Below, in pieces: positions 10,986 to 18,664 of a stretch of 36,782 nucleotides of DNA. Where the stretch lies: positions 1 to 36,782 of the IMG/VR virus record IMGVR_UViG_3300005337_000015. The stretch is one strand, 5' to 3'. This DNA is from a virus. Each line of letters opens with the position of its first letter. Position 1 is the stretch's first letter. The position numbers and the translations under genes were made by a program. Under the pieces are notes generated by a model, which worked only from the letters and a program-made list of their open reading frames with translations, did no database searches and was not told the origin of the DNA.

Positions 10986-11142
10986 AGAGAAAGCTAAGTA
11001 TGGTAAATATTATAAAGAAATGCTGCGCGAAAAAGTTAAAGCGCTGAAGCTTACTGAAGAGTTGTTGCGTGGGAAAGTTAGAAATAGCCTGAATAAATTG
11101 GATTACTATATGGAGCGTGCAAATGCCACTAGCAAAAGGTAA
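10942..11142 (+). CDS. Small Lys/Arg-rich helical protein (66 residues)
   Basis: ATG 10942 with GGAG 9 nt upstream, overlapping the membrane-protein ORF by 44 bp. The product is a highly charged helix (YGKYYKEMLREKVKALKLTE, then ELLRGKVRNSLNKLDYYMER) likely to form a coiled coil. An alternative start is ATG 10972. Function unknown. Confidence 0.5.
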   Translation: MIANAIQIASMRRIREKAKYGKYYKEMLREKVKALKLTEELLRGKVRNSLNKLDYYMERANATSKR

Positions 11143-11194
11143 GTCTAAGGCAACTATTGCCAAGAACATCAAGACAGAGATCGCTGTAAGTTAA
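11123..11194 (+). pseudogene. Truncated copy of the MPLxxGKS-type small phage gene
   Basis: GGAG lies 7 nt upstream of ATG 11123, and the 23-residue product MPLAKGKSKATIAKNIKTEI ends after AVS. It is clearly related to the intact 46-residue protein at 12045-12185 ([20 protein letters not shown]) but lacks the conserved [13 protein letters not shown] half. A TCGCTGTAA/TTACAGCGA inverted repeat (11180-11188 and 11224-11232) straddles the break. The copy was probably cut when the HNH-bearing segment entered. Confidence 0.6.
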
Positions 11195-11406
11195 TGTGCG
11201 ATATGCTTTCTATGTTCCATATTTACAGCGACGTGCTAGATAAGCTCGGATCCGCCTCAGCATGTCGGAAAAAGAAAGGGCATGCCAAAAAGCAAAAACC
11301 GACCACCCTTGGAAAGTAAGTCGGTTTCTGCAAACTACACGGATTTAGGATTTACACCCCTCTGTGGTGGGGGAACCTTTTGTTGCTAACGCCGAAGGAA
11401 TTAGCG
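11195..11406 (+). other. Short intergenic stretch with small hairpins
   Basis: No convincing gene: a 28-codon ORF at 11262-11348 (MSEKERACQKAKTDHPWKV) has no ribosome binding site. AACCGAC/GTCGGTT (about 11298-11326) and a CCCC/GGGG hairpin near 11356-11373 are visible. GCTAA/TTAGC (11382-11405) would hold the AAGGA of the next gene in its loop. It may contain the left part of the inserted HNH segment. Confidence 0.4.
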
Positions 11407-11541
11407 ATGCGTAATGTATCAAATCACATTGATTTTGTCAAGGCTCAGATAGCGCACTATCAGAAGATGGTGGCGAAGAACCGTCACAATCCCTTAAACC
11501 AAAAGGGAATGACAATTCGGGCACAAAACTTCCAAATTTGA
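11407..11541 (+). CDS. Small helical protein, 3' end overlapping the HNH gene
   Basis: AAGGA lies 7 nt upstream of ATG 11407. The product, 44 residues, begins MRNVSNHIDFVKAQIAHYQK and ends IRAQNFQI. The last 16 codons overlap, antisense, the C-terminal end of the HNH endonuclease (NLEVLCPNCHSL). Because that antisense stretch encodes a conserved HNH motif, the tail of this small protein is probably borrowed from the inserted element and the original gene truncated near NPLNQK. Confidence 0.5.
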   Translation: MRNVSNHIDFVKAQIAHYQKMVAKNRHNPLNQKGMTIRAQNFQI

Positions 11542-12036
11542 AGGATGATTATTGTGTCTATTTCGATCTTTATGATGTATGCCAAGAATGGATGGATGGC
11601 TATTGAAGCCGCAGCGAGAACATTCTTTGATAAGATCACGGGCGACCATAGCTTTACGAACAGTAGTGAAATTTGGATTCCATGTATCTTTAGAGGATTT
11701 GTTAACACATGCTTTGCTGCAATAGATTCGATTATGTGCTTTATGAGCCATGAATTCTGTACCACAATGCTTACAAGAGACGGTCTCATTGCCGCGAAGC
11801 GCCATAGACTTGTAATAACATTTACGAGAGCAATATTTAGCTTTGTTTGCCCTAGAAGAAATATGAGTGAAATGTGTCCCGCAAATTGCACAATCAGCTT
11901 CAACTATTGTTCTAACAGCCATAGCTTGACAAGATCGTGAGCAGTATCTGAATGTGTCGACTCTATATTTAGGGACATACACTTGGTTAGAACAATATAG
12001 GCAGTTCTTGGCTTGACCGTCTTTCCTCTTACTCAT
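11494..12036 (-). CDS. HNH homing endonuclease with three zinc fingers
   Basis: Encodes 180 residues and is the only reverse gene in this part of the rightward operon. Three tandem treble-clef-type modules are visible: CLYC...YCSRSC (about 12-37), CAIC...YCSRKC (about 50-73) and CKHC...YCSKAC (about 87-108). An HNH nuclease follows: CSRCGFNSHPSILGIHHKD, RNRHNNH, NLEVLCPNCHSL. Such free-standing HNH proteins spread by cutting related phages and being copied in by repair. It stops only three residues after the final conserved histidine, shorter than usual, consistent with a junction near 11494-11505. Orientation and neighbouring truncated gene support recent insertion. Confidence 0.85.
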   Translation of the reverse strand: MSKRKDGQAKNCLYCSNQVYVPKYRVDTFRYCSRSCQAMAVRTIVEADCAICGTHFTHISSRANKAKYCSRKCYYKSMALRGNETVSCKHCGTEFMAHKAHNRIYCSKACVNKSSKDTWNPNFTTVRKAMVARDLIKECSRCGFNSHPSILGIHHKDRNRHNNHPSNLEVLCPNCHSLLV

Positions 12037-12044
12037 GGTGATAT

Positions 12045-12185
12045 ATGCCTCTCAAGCAAGGTAAAAGCAATAAAGCGATAAGTGAAAACATTAAAGCACT
12101 TGTCAAGAAAGAAAACAAGCCAAAAGCACAGGCAGTGGCGATTGCATATAGCGTAGCGGGTAAGAGCAAAGGTAAAAAGAAATGA
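12045..12185 (+). CDS. Intact MPLxxGKS-type small phage protein (46 residues)
   Basis: Begins [20 protein letters not shown], continues [20 protein letters not shown] and ends SKGKKK. Very basic. Tiny proteins with a MPLxxGKSxKAxSxNI start and a QAVAIAxxxA middle are widespread in proteobacterial phages, usually close to packaging genes; function unknown. Its stop overlaps the next start (12182). A truncated paralogue lies on the other side of the HNH gene. Confidence 0.7.
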   Translation: MPLKQGKSNKAISENIKALVKKENKPKAQAVAIAYSVAGKSKGKKK

Positions 12186-12382
12186 TGCGCCGCTTAGTAA
12201 TGATTTTGGAGCTATCTTCCTATGGAGCAGTGCTAGTGATGGCGCTGATGTTCTTGTATATAGGCATGAAAATAAGCTCAGACAGCGTCAAGGGATTTGC
12301 TATGGCATGTGAGCAGAAAGGTGGCAAAATGGCTCTGCTTGATGCGACTATGATTTGCGTGCCAAAAGAAGTGATTAAGTGA
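12182..12382 (+). CDS. Membrane-anchored small protein with two cysteines
   Basis: Encodes 66 residues. One hydrophobic N-terminal helix ([20 protein letters not shown]) is followed by a likely periplasmic part with Cys at AMACEQKGG and [10 protein letters not shown]. Resembles the layout of small disulfide-bearing exported phage proteins. Start overlaps the upstream stop. Confidence 0.6.
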   Translation: MMRRLVMILELSSYGAVLVMALMFLYIGMKISSDSVKGFAMACEQKGGKMALLDATMICVPKEVIK

Positions 12383-12416
12383 TATGATCACGAGGCAATC
12401 AATTTAAGGAGGCATT

Positions 12417-12626
12417 ATGCCAACAGTAAAAGGTCGTCATTCTCCAGAAGGCTTGCCACATGGCCATAAGCTGCCTTCGAAAAGCAATACCAAAACAGTA
12501 TCACCGAGCCAGGGTAAGACCGTAATGAATGCTGACTCAAAGCCTCGTGGTGCGCTTGGCACGCAAACAAATCAGAACTATGCCAGCAAGCCAGTAAACA
12601 TGCCGAAGAGTAAGCATACATCGTGA
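12417..12626 (+). CDS. Small basic disordered protein (69 residues)
   Basis: A near-ideal AAGGAGG lies 5 nt upstream. The product is Lys/Ser/Pro/Gly-rich without hydrophobic core (MPTVKGRHSPEGLPHGHKLP and later KPVNMPKSKHTS), so probably unfolded alone. The strong ribosome site suggests high expression; a virion or nucleic-acid-associated role is possible. GTGA overlap with the next gene. Confidence 0.6.
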   Translation: MPTVKGRHSPEGLPHGHKLPSKSNTKTVSPSQGKTVMNADSKPRGALGTQTNQNYASKPVNMPKSKHTS

Positions 12627-12928
12627 GTGATCAGTCAGATGACTATCAACTTGGCCTTGCCGCTGGCAGGGCTGAGTCGTTTTTGCTCTATAGCAAGCAG
12701 CTAGGCAGTAAAGATGAGCAGATAAACCATCTGAGCAACAAAGTAGATCGCTTGCAAAGTCCTTGTAGTGCGTTACAGAGGATTGCAGATAGATGCGAAG
12801 CAATTGCAGCTCAGTTAGAGACACTGGATAGAAAATTTGCATCAATAGGCGAAGACATAGCAGCACTAAAGCAAGACTTACAATCAGCTAGTGATGTAGT
12901 GGAAGACATTAAGGCGTCAACTCAATAG
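12623..12928 (+). CDS. Coiled-coil protein (101 residues)
   Basis: GTG start at 12623 overlapping the upstream stop (GTGA). Residues 30-95 form heptad-like helices (DEQINHLSNKVDRLQS, then AIAAQLETLDRKFASIGEDI). No catalytic features. Lies just before the probable small terminase; could be a packaging accessory or oligomerisation factor. Confidence 0.6.
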   Translation: MSDQSDDYQLGLAAGRAESFLLYSKQLGSKDEQINHLSNKVDRLQSPCSALQRIADRCEAIAAQLETLDRKFASIGEDIAALKQDLQSASDVVEDIKASTQ

Positions 12929-12938
12929 GAGAACGCAA

Positions 12939-13181
12939 ATGGCAGCAAGACTAAGGCAGCGTCATCAAGACGATATAAAGGCAAAGATTCAAGCAAGTCA
13001 GTTAGTACAACTCCTGCAAGATCATGCATTTACAGGAACATATAGAGGGCACGAGATCAATCCGTCTCGTATTGATGCTGCTAAGTTCTTGCTGAACAAG
13101 ATTATTAGCAATGCGCCTACTGAGGTAAGTGGCCCTGATGGGGATAGCATTCCTCACAGCATGACGGTTAAATTCAAATGA
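12939..13181 (+). CDS. Probable small terminase-like DNA-binding protein
   Basis: Encodes 80 residues with GGAG 7 nt upstream. It begins MAARLRQRHQDDIKAKIQAS; the core LVQLLQDHAFTG...EINPSRIDAAKFLLNKIISN resembles the helical part of short terminase small subunits, which recognise the packaging site and oligomerise. TEVSGPDGDSIPHSMTVKF at the end is typical of proteins immediately preceding a large terminase. The large subunit lies one small gene downstream. Short for the class, so moderate confidence. Confidence 0.55.
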   Translation: MAARLRQRHQDDIKAKIQASQLVQLLQDHAFTGTYRGHEINPSRIDAAKFLLNKIISNAPTEVSGPDGDSIPHSMTVKFK

Positions 13182-13429
13182 CAGATGAGTCAAAAGAAAT
13201 ACTGAGCAAGGAGATAGCTGCACTGCACAGGAAGATTGATAGGCAGTCTAGCCTAATAGAAACTCAGCAAGAGAAGATCAAATTCTTGGCGAAGCGACTT
13301 GAAGTGGCCAATAAAGTAAATATTGATATGGCTAGGCATAATGGGCAGCTTGTAAAAACTAATACTGGGGCCTTCGAGGCGTGGGCCCATGGCAAATGGC
13401 ATGGTTACCTGATGCTGCCTGATGATTGA
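13178..13429 (+). CDS. Coiled-coil protein between terminase genes (83 residues)
   Basis: Starts at ATGA overlapping the small-terminase-like stop. Residues 5-50 are a strong coiled coil (KEILSKEIAALHRKIDRQSS, then LIETQQEKIKFLAKRLEVAN). The end contains AWAHGKWHGYLMLPDD. Its 3' end overlaps the large terminase by 8 bp. It could be part of the small terminase oligomer or an independent packaging factor. Confidence 0.6.
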   Translation: MTDESKEILSKEIAALHRKIDRQSSLIETQQEKIKFLAKRLEVANKVNIDMARHNGQLVKTNTGAFEAWAHGKWHGYLMLPDD

Positions 13430-14717
13430 TATAGATTTCCCTCAACAGTTCCGCCCTTTGTTCGATAAGAAGCGATACAAATTTGTGCGTGGCGGTCGTG
13501 GCTCGACTAAGTCTTGGTCATTCGCCAGAGCATTGCTCATTAAGGGCACGCAAGAGAAACTCCGCATTCTATGCGCACGTGAGATACAGAAATCAATCAA
13601 GGACTCAGTGCACAGATTGTTGTCTGATCGTATTGTGGAACTAGGTCTTAGTGGGTTCTATGAAATATTGCGGCATGAGATTAGAGGGCAAAACGGGACC
13701 ATATTTCTGTTTTCCGGGTTGTCCGATCAGACAGTAGAAACAATTAAATCGTTTGAAGGCGTAGACATTACATGGATCGAAGAGGCAAAGAACATCACTC
13801 AGCGATCTTTAGATATTGCACTTCCTACGGTTCTGCGGAAACCAACATCTGAGCTGTGGGTAACATTTAATCCTGAGTTAGATACTGATCCTATATACAA
13901 GCTCGCGGTAACCGAATTCAGCCAGCTTCCAGAAGATAATGCAGTAAGCATTGAAGTAAATCTAGATGATGTACTGCCATTCTTAGAAGAACATGGCATG
14001 GCTGAGAGCCTACTGGAACTACGCGATTTACATCGCCGCACGAAGACGCCAGAAGAATTTAAAAACATTTGGGAAGGCAAATGCCTGCCCGCAGTGCAAG
14101 GGGCTATTTACGCCAATGAAGTTCGAGACATTGTAGAGCAAAGCCGTTTATGCAATGTGCCTTATGATCCAATGTATAAGGTGCAGGTAGTATTTGATTT
14201 GGGCTGGAATGACGCTATGTCCATAGCCATGGTTCAGCGAGTTGGCTCAGAGTTGCGCGTGATAAACTATATAGAAGATTCGCATAGAACACTTGATAGC
14301 TATTCTGAAGAACTTAAGAAACTTGAATACAACTGGGGCAAGGTATATCTGCCTCATGATGGGTTCGCGAAGAAGCATCAAACTGGCAAAGCGGATGCAG
14401 AAGTATTGCAAGCAATGGGATGGAAAGTGGTTCCGAAAGAGCAATTGGCTATCATGGGTATCGAGCAGGGCATTAAATCAGCTAGAATGGCATTGCCGAG
14501 AATGATATTTGACCAAAAAGCAGCGCGACTTGTTGAGTGTATTAAGCGGTATCGGAGGCATATCCCTCAAAATACCAATGAACCCGGAGATCCAGTTCAC
14601 GATGAGTACAGCCACGGGGCTGATTGCTTACGTTATATAGCAGTGAATGCGCATCAATTTAGCAACGAGACTGGAAATAGCGGTCCTTTGAACTATCCAA
14701 ACTACTCGGTGGCATGA
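13422..14717 (+). CDS. terL: Terminase large subunit (PBSX-type)
   Basis: Encodes 431 residues. The ATPase has Walker A GGRGSTKS (residues 24-31), adenine-side RILCAREIQKSIKDSVHRLL, and Walker B VDITWIEEA with catalytic Glu near residue 120. The motif WVTFNPELDTDPIY is typical of the PBSX-like family. The RNase H-like nuclease begins VVFDLGWNDAMSI (first Asp near 255) and ends with DEYSHGADCLRYIA (last Asp near 405). It pumps DNA into the prohead through the portal encoded downstream. Full length with all key residues. Confidence 0.92.
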   Translation: MIDIDFPQQFRPLFDKKRYKFVRGGRGSTKSWSFARALLIKGTQEKLRILCAREIQKSIKDSVHRLLSDRIVELGLSGFYEILRHEIRGQNGTIFLFSGLSDQTVETIKSFEGVDITWIEEAKNITQRSLDIALPTVLRKPTSELWVTFNPELDTDPIYKLAVTEFSQLPEDNAVSIEVNLDDVLPFLEEHGMAESLLELRDLHRRTKTPEEFKNIWEGKCLPAVQGAIYANEVRDIVEQSRLCNVPYDPMYKVQVVFDLGWNDAMSIAMVQRVGSELRVINYIEDSHRTLDSYSEELKKLEYNWGKVYLPHDGFAKKHQTGKADAEVLQAMGWKVVPKEQLAIMGIEQGIKSARMALPRMIFDQKAARLVECIKRYRRHIPQNTNEPGDPVHDEYSHGADCLRYIAVNAHQFSNETGNSGPLNYPNYSVA

Positions 14718-14980
14718 TGGTTGAAAAAGGAATTTTAGCGCTGATGAAAAAATGCGCAGAAAGATACAACAAAAGCCAGCGCGATTTCTATGAAGGCATA
14801 CCGCTAGAAGATATTCATAAGCTTTCTACGCCAGATGCTATTGAGGCATTTGAGTCAGATTGGCATTTTTTTATTGACTGCCATGTTCCATACTTTAAAG
14901 AAGTAGCCAAAGGTAATGAATGGCACTTGCCGGCAACGCATGTGATTGCATACAAGGAATGGGCATGTCGAAATCAATGA
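14714..14980 (+). CDS. Unknown protein between terminase and portal (88 residues)
   Basis: ATG overlaps the terminase stop (ATGATGG). Begins MMVEKGILALMKKCAERYNK and contains DAIEAFESDWHFFIDCHVPY, then HLPATHVIAYKEWACRNQ. Helical with three Cys and three Trp. Position suggests a packaging or head-assembly accessory. Confidence 0.6.
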   Translation: MMVEKGILALMKKCAERYNKSQRDFYEGIPLEDIHKLSTPDAIEAFESDWHFFIDCHVPYFKEVAKGNEWHLPATHVIAYKEWACRNQ

Positions 14981-15002
14981 TTACAAGAAATAAAGGTTAG
15001 AT

Positions 15003-17348
15003 ATGGCCAAGAAAATGACTGATGATGAATTGCGAGTAGTGGTTGATAACCAAGTTAGAAACGCATTTGGCTATCAGTCCGGCAAGTTATCAGAGCAGCG
15101 CAGGAAGGCATTAGCCTATTACTTGGCCAAGCCAGTAGGAGACTTGTCTCCACCAGATGTAGAAGGACGCTCCCGCGTTGTGGCTACAGATGTAGCCGAT
15201 ACTGTTGAATCGATGCTGCCAAACCTGCTTAAAGCATTCGTATCGAGTGACAATGTCGTAGAGTTTTCACCACAAAAGCCTGAAGACGAACAGAAAGCCA
15301 AACAGGCAACTGAATACGTCAACTACATTTTCTACAAGCAGAACCCGGGATTCAGCATCATGAATACTTGGTTTAAAGATGCTTTGATTCAGAAGAACGG
15401 CATCTTGAAAATCTGGTGGCTTGAAGAAGAGAAAGAGACACGCGAAGAATACAATGGGCTAACTGAAGCTCAAGTCACAATGCTGCTGGTCGATGAAGAA
15501 AACGCAAAGAAAGAGATCGTTGAGCAGACACAATATCCAGACCAAAGTGTAGTGCAGGCAAACCAAATGCAGGCTGCTGCAATCGAACAGCAGATGCAGC
15601 AGCTAATGCAACAGGCGCAGCAGCTCCCGCAGGGTACTGCGCAGGCTCAACAGGCCGCGCAACAACTACAACAGATGCAAGCACAGCTACAACAGCTTCA
15701 AAGTACTCCGGTTCCTTCTTTGTACGATATTGTCCTAAAAGGTAAAAAGAAAGAAGGGCATGTTTGCATAGAAAATGTGCCGCCAGAAGAGTTTCTAATT
15801 AGCAGAAAAGCTAAGTCAATTTACGATACGCCGTTTATTGCGCATAGGATGATGCGATCTATCGGCGAATTAAAAGCGATGGGGTACAAAAACGTAGATT
15901 CGATTCAATCAGATGAAGCTGGGGTTTATTCGTCTGAGCGCGTTGAGCGGCTTAGCATTGATGATGATCTTGCATGGCAATTTGGGGTTGATGAAGCTAA
16001 CTCTGATCCATCAATGAGGATGGTATGGCTAACTGAAAGCTATATTCAGATCGATTACGATGGCGATGGGATTCCTGAGTGGCGAAAAGTTACTCTGGCT
16101 GGTGACAGGCTTATTGATAACGAAGAGTGCGAAAACCATCCATTCGTAAGCATTACGCCTGTTCCTATCCCACATCGCTTCTTTGGAACTTGTCCAGCCG
16201 AGCAAGCAATGGAAACGCAGCGGATTAATACAGCGCTGATCCGTGCTGCACTAGATAATACTTATCTATCGGTTAATGGTAGATATTACGCAGTTAATGA
16301 CCAAGTAAATCTAGATGACTTGCTGACGGTGCGCCCTGGTGGCGTTGTACGCGTAGACAGCCCTACGGCCGTTGGGCGTCTTGACACTGGCATGGGCGAC
16401 ATGGCCAATGTAATGAACATGATCGAATTCATGGAGGTCAAGAAGGAGAATCGCACTGGATTCACACGATACTCCCAAGGCACCTCTGCTGATTCGCTTA
16501 ACAAAACTGCCACCGGCATTAATATCGTTACTAATCGTGCAGATGCGCGGCAAGACCTGATTGCCAGAACTTTTGCAGAAACAGGCGTTACTGATCTATT
16601 CCGGCGTATTTTGGAATTGGTATGCAAATATCAAGATAAACCAGCCACTGTCCGGTTAACCAATGGTTGGACAGACATTGACCCTCGTGAATGGAAAAAC
16701 GGCTTTGATTTAAATATCAATGTTGGCTTGGGAACTGGCAACAAAGATCAGATCGTGCAGCACTTGACCATGCTAATGCAAATTCAGCAGCAAGGGTTAC
16801 AGCTTGGTTTGGCAACGCCGCAAAACTTATACAATAGTGCTAAGCAGCTAACTTCTAATCTTGGCTTCAAAGAGCCTGAACAGTTTTGGACTGACCCGGC
16901 TAAAGCACAGCCGCAGCAGCCAAAGCCTGATCCGGAGCAAATTAAACAGCAAGGCGCTATGCAGCTTGAGCAATTGAAGCAACAAGGTGAAATGCAGCGT
17001 GCTCAGCTTCAAGCCCAGCAAGACGCACAACAAGCCGAGCGAGACTATCAGTTAGAAATGATGAAGCTGCAAAACCAAGCAAATATGCAACGAGAAACAT
17101 TAGAAGCGAATATTGCATTGAAGCGAGAAGAGATTGCACTTAAATATCAATTCGACAATGAAATGAACTATTACCGGCAACTTTATGCGCAATCGGAGGC
17201 AATGGTAGATGATGGATCGCGACCAGAAAATAATGCGTGGCAGACAAGCAGCGGAATTGATGGAGCACCCATTATTGGTGGAGGCGTTCCAGATAATGTC
17301 GGACAAAATCCACAAGGAATGGAACAACAGCCCGGTCAGGGATACTGA
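15003..17348 (+). CDS. Portal protein
   Basis: Encodes 781 residues. The N-terminal 150 residues have portal-like features: FGYQSGKLSEQRRKALAYYL, EGRSRVVATDVADTVESMLP, and FSPQKPEDEQKAKQATEYVN. A Gln-rich insertion (about 190-240) interrupts the wing domain. Further sections read AHRMMRSIGELKAMGYKNVD, YIQIDYDGDGIPEWRKVTLA and HRFFGTCPAEQAMETQRINT, standard for large podovirus portals. Residues about 635-740 are a Gln/Lys/Glu coiled barrel. It forms the twelve-fold DNA-entry vertex and binds terminase and adaptor. Confidence 0.88.
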   Translation: MAKKMTDDELRVVVDNQVRNAFGYQSGKLSEQRRKALAYYLAKPVGDLSPPDVEGRSRVVATDVADTVESMLPNLLKAFVSSDNVVEFSPQKPEDEQKAKQATEYVNYIFYKQNPGFSIMNTWFKDALIQKNGILKIWWLEEEKETREEYNGLTEAQVTMLLVDEENAKKEIVEQTQYPDQSVVQANQMQAAAIEQQMQQLMQQAQQLPQGTAQAQQAAQQLQQMQAQLQQLQSTPVPSLYDIVLKGKKKEGHVCIENVPPEEFLISRKAKSIYDTPFIAHRMMRSIGELKAMGYKNVDSIQSDEAGVYSSERVERLSIDDDLAWQFGVDEANSDPSMRMVWLTESYIQIDYDGDGIPEWRKVTLAGDRLIDNEECENHPFVSITPVPIPHRFFGTCPAEQAMETQRINTALIRAALDNTYLSVNGRYYAVNDQVNLDDLLTVRPGGVVRVDSPTAVGRLDTGMGDMANVMNMIEFMEVKKENRTGFTRYSQGTSADSLNKTATGINIVTNRADARQDLIARTFAETGVTDLFRRILELVCKYQDKPATVRLTNGWTDIDPREWKNGFDLNINVGLGTGNKDQIVQHLTMLMQIQQQGLQLGLATPQNLYNSAKQLTSNLGFKEPEQFWTDPAKAQPQQPKPDPEQIKQQGAMQLEQLKQQGEMQRAQLQAQQDAQQAERDYQLEMMKLQNQANMQRETLEANIALKREEIALKYQFDNEMNYYRQLYAQSEAMVDDGSRPENNAWQTSSGIDGAPIIGGGVPDNVGQNPQGMEQQPGQGY

Positions 17349-17499
17349 AGGTAGAGAACGATTATGGATGATGCAAAAACTATTGAGCAACCTGCAAATG
17401 CAGTTGAAATCCGTCGCAGAGGACGGCCACCTAACATCAATAAATTTGGAGCGGGAAAAATCGATGCTCCAAAAGATGAAGGATTGGACGATAGATTAG
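17209..17499 (+). CDS. Conserved-looking small protein overlapping two genes
   Basis: Encodes 96 residues in a different frame from both neighbours. It starts inside the portal 3' end (GGAGG 9 nt upstream of ATG 17209) and ends inside the next gene. Its sequence looks genuine: MEHPLLVEAFQIMSDKIHKE, then TEGRERLWMMQKLLSNLQMQ. The portal tail it overlaps is low-complexity, and the downstream overlap is the disordered RRRGRPP start of the next protein, which is how overprinted genes usually sit. Helical; presumably a head-assembly factor. Confidence 0.65.
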   Translation: MMDRDQKIMRGRQAAELMEHPLLVEAFQIMSDKIHKEWNNSPVRDTEGRERLWMMQKLLSNLQMQLKSVAEDGHLTSINLEREKSMLQKMKDWTID

Positions 17500-17681
17500 A
17501 TTGGCCAGCAATAGAATCGCTTGTTAATGATATAGAATTGGCATATCCTAACGAGCGAGTAGTAAAAGTGTTTTGCAATTGTGATTCTCCTGAATTATGG
17601 ATGGGTGTGTTTGGTAATGCGCCAGTAATTAAAGGGGAAACAGCAGTGCAATTCAATACGGGCAGGATTCTGCCTATTTAG
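17364..17681 (+). CDS. Protein with AT-hook-like RRRGRPP motif
   Basis: Encodes 105 residues. RRRGRPPNINKF near residues 17-28 resembles an AT-hook (GRP core flanked by basic residues), suggesting DNA binding. The C-terminal part (LNDIELAYPNERVVKVFCNC is approximated by VNDIELAYPNERVVKVFCNC) is a folded domain ending FNTGRILPI. The first 136 bp overlap the preceding ORF. Located between portal and scaffold; role unknown. Confidence 0.6.
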   Translation: MDDAKTIEQPANAVEIRRRGRPPNINKFGAGKIDAPKDEGLDDRLDWPAIESLVNDIELAYPNERVVKVFCNCDSPELWMGVFGNAPVIKGETAVQFNTGRILPI

Positions 17682-17737
17682 TGCTCTCGCAAGAGAGTAT
17701 CTCAATTTTGGCGGATAACTACCGCTCGGAGATACTG

Positions 17738-18652
17738 ATGGAAAACAGTCAACCCGCAACGGGAACTGGTGAAAACGACGTTTTGTCGTCCTTAGCCGCG
17801 TATGTTGATCAGAAAGAAGCATCTAGTGAAAGCGATGAGCCGGAAGCCAAGGGCCAATCCGATCTTGTCGAAGAGCCAGAGCAACAGACTGATAAAGAGA
17901 TGCCTACTACCTACAAAGTAAAGGTAAATGGGCAGGAACTAGAAGTTCCACTCGATGAACTTATCGCAGGCTATCAAAAAGACTCTGACTACCGCCAAAA
18001 AACGGCAGAAGTTGCAGAGCAACGTCGCCAAGCAGACGCTCAACGGCAACAAGCCGAAGCCGAAATTGCTCAGGCGATGCGTGTTACAAGCCAAGCTTCG
18101 CTAGTATTGCAATCAGAACTTGCGCAATTCAATAACGTCAACTGGCAACAATTGGCGTATGAAGATCCTGCGCAATACGTTGCACTGAAAGCCCAATACG
18201 ATGGGAAGATTCAGCAATTACAGCAAGCCCAATGGCAACATGAACAATTGGCTCAAATTGAAAATCAGCACAAGCAGCAGCAACGCGCTGAATACTATGC
18301 TTCGCAACAACAAGCATTGCTTGACAAGTTGCCGGCATGGAAAGATGCCGCAGTGGCTAAAGCAGAATCTGAATCAATTAAAAGCTATCTAAAAGATTTT
18401 GGTCTATCAGAAGATGAAATTAACGGGATTTCTGATAGCAGAGAAGTGGTCCTTGCCCGCAAGGCAATGCTTTATGACCAGCTAATGGCAAAGCAGCCTC
18501 AGGCAATGGCAAAAGTAAATCAAGCTCCACAGCGCGTTGAAAAGCCCGGCGCAGGTACGCGGCCGGCAGATCAACGTACAAGTGCAATGAAACAGCTTTC
18601 GAAGACTGGCAACGTCAAAGACGCAGCGCCGCTTCTGAAGGCCTTTCTATAA
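17738..18652 (+). CDS. Head scaffolding protein
   Basis: Encodes 304 residues from ATG 17738, chosen over an upstream GTG because GGAG lies 6 nt before it. The composition is typical: an acidic disordered N-terminus (SDEPEAKGQSDLVEEPEQQT), a short beta segment YKVKVNGQELEVPLDELIAG common in scaffolds, then a long Gln/Ala/Glu coiled coil. The C-terminal basic stretch (PADQRTSAMKQLSKTGNVKD) would bind the coat protein. It lies directly before the major capsid gene. Confidence 0.8.
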   Translation: MENSQPATGTGENDVLSSLAAYVDQKEASSESDEPEAKGQSDLVEEPEQQTDKEMPTTYKVKVNGQELEVPLDELIAGYQKDSDYRQKTAEVAEQRRQADAQRQQAEAEIAQAMRVTSQASLVLQSELAQFNNVNWQQLAYEDPAQYVALKAQYDGKIQQLQQAQWQHEQLAQIENQHKQQQRAEYYASQQQALLDKLPAWKDAAVAKAESESIKSYLKDFGLSEDEINGISDSREVVLARKAMLYDQLMAKQPQAMAKVNQAPQRVEKPGAGTRPADQRTSAMKQLSKTGNVKDAAPLLKAFL

Positions 18653-18664
18653 GGAAACGCAATC

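Noticed and set aside
11545-11940. Plus-strand ORF of 131 codons opposite the HNH gene
   Set aside because: The minus strand encodes unmistakable zinc fingers and HNH motifs; the plus frame is its shadow.
12360-12416. Promoter with TATGAT before the gene at 12417
   Set aside because: A TATGAT is present at about 12382-12387 but no reasonable -35 lies at 16-18 bp; evidence too weak to list.
13799-14080. Minus-strand ORF inside the terminase gene
   Set aside because: Shadow of the conserved terminase coding sequence, no ribosome site, no promoter.
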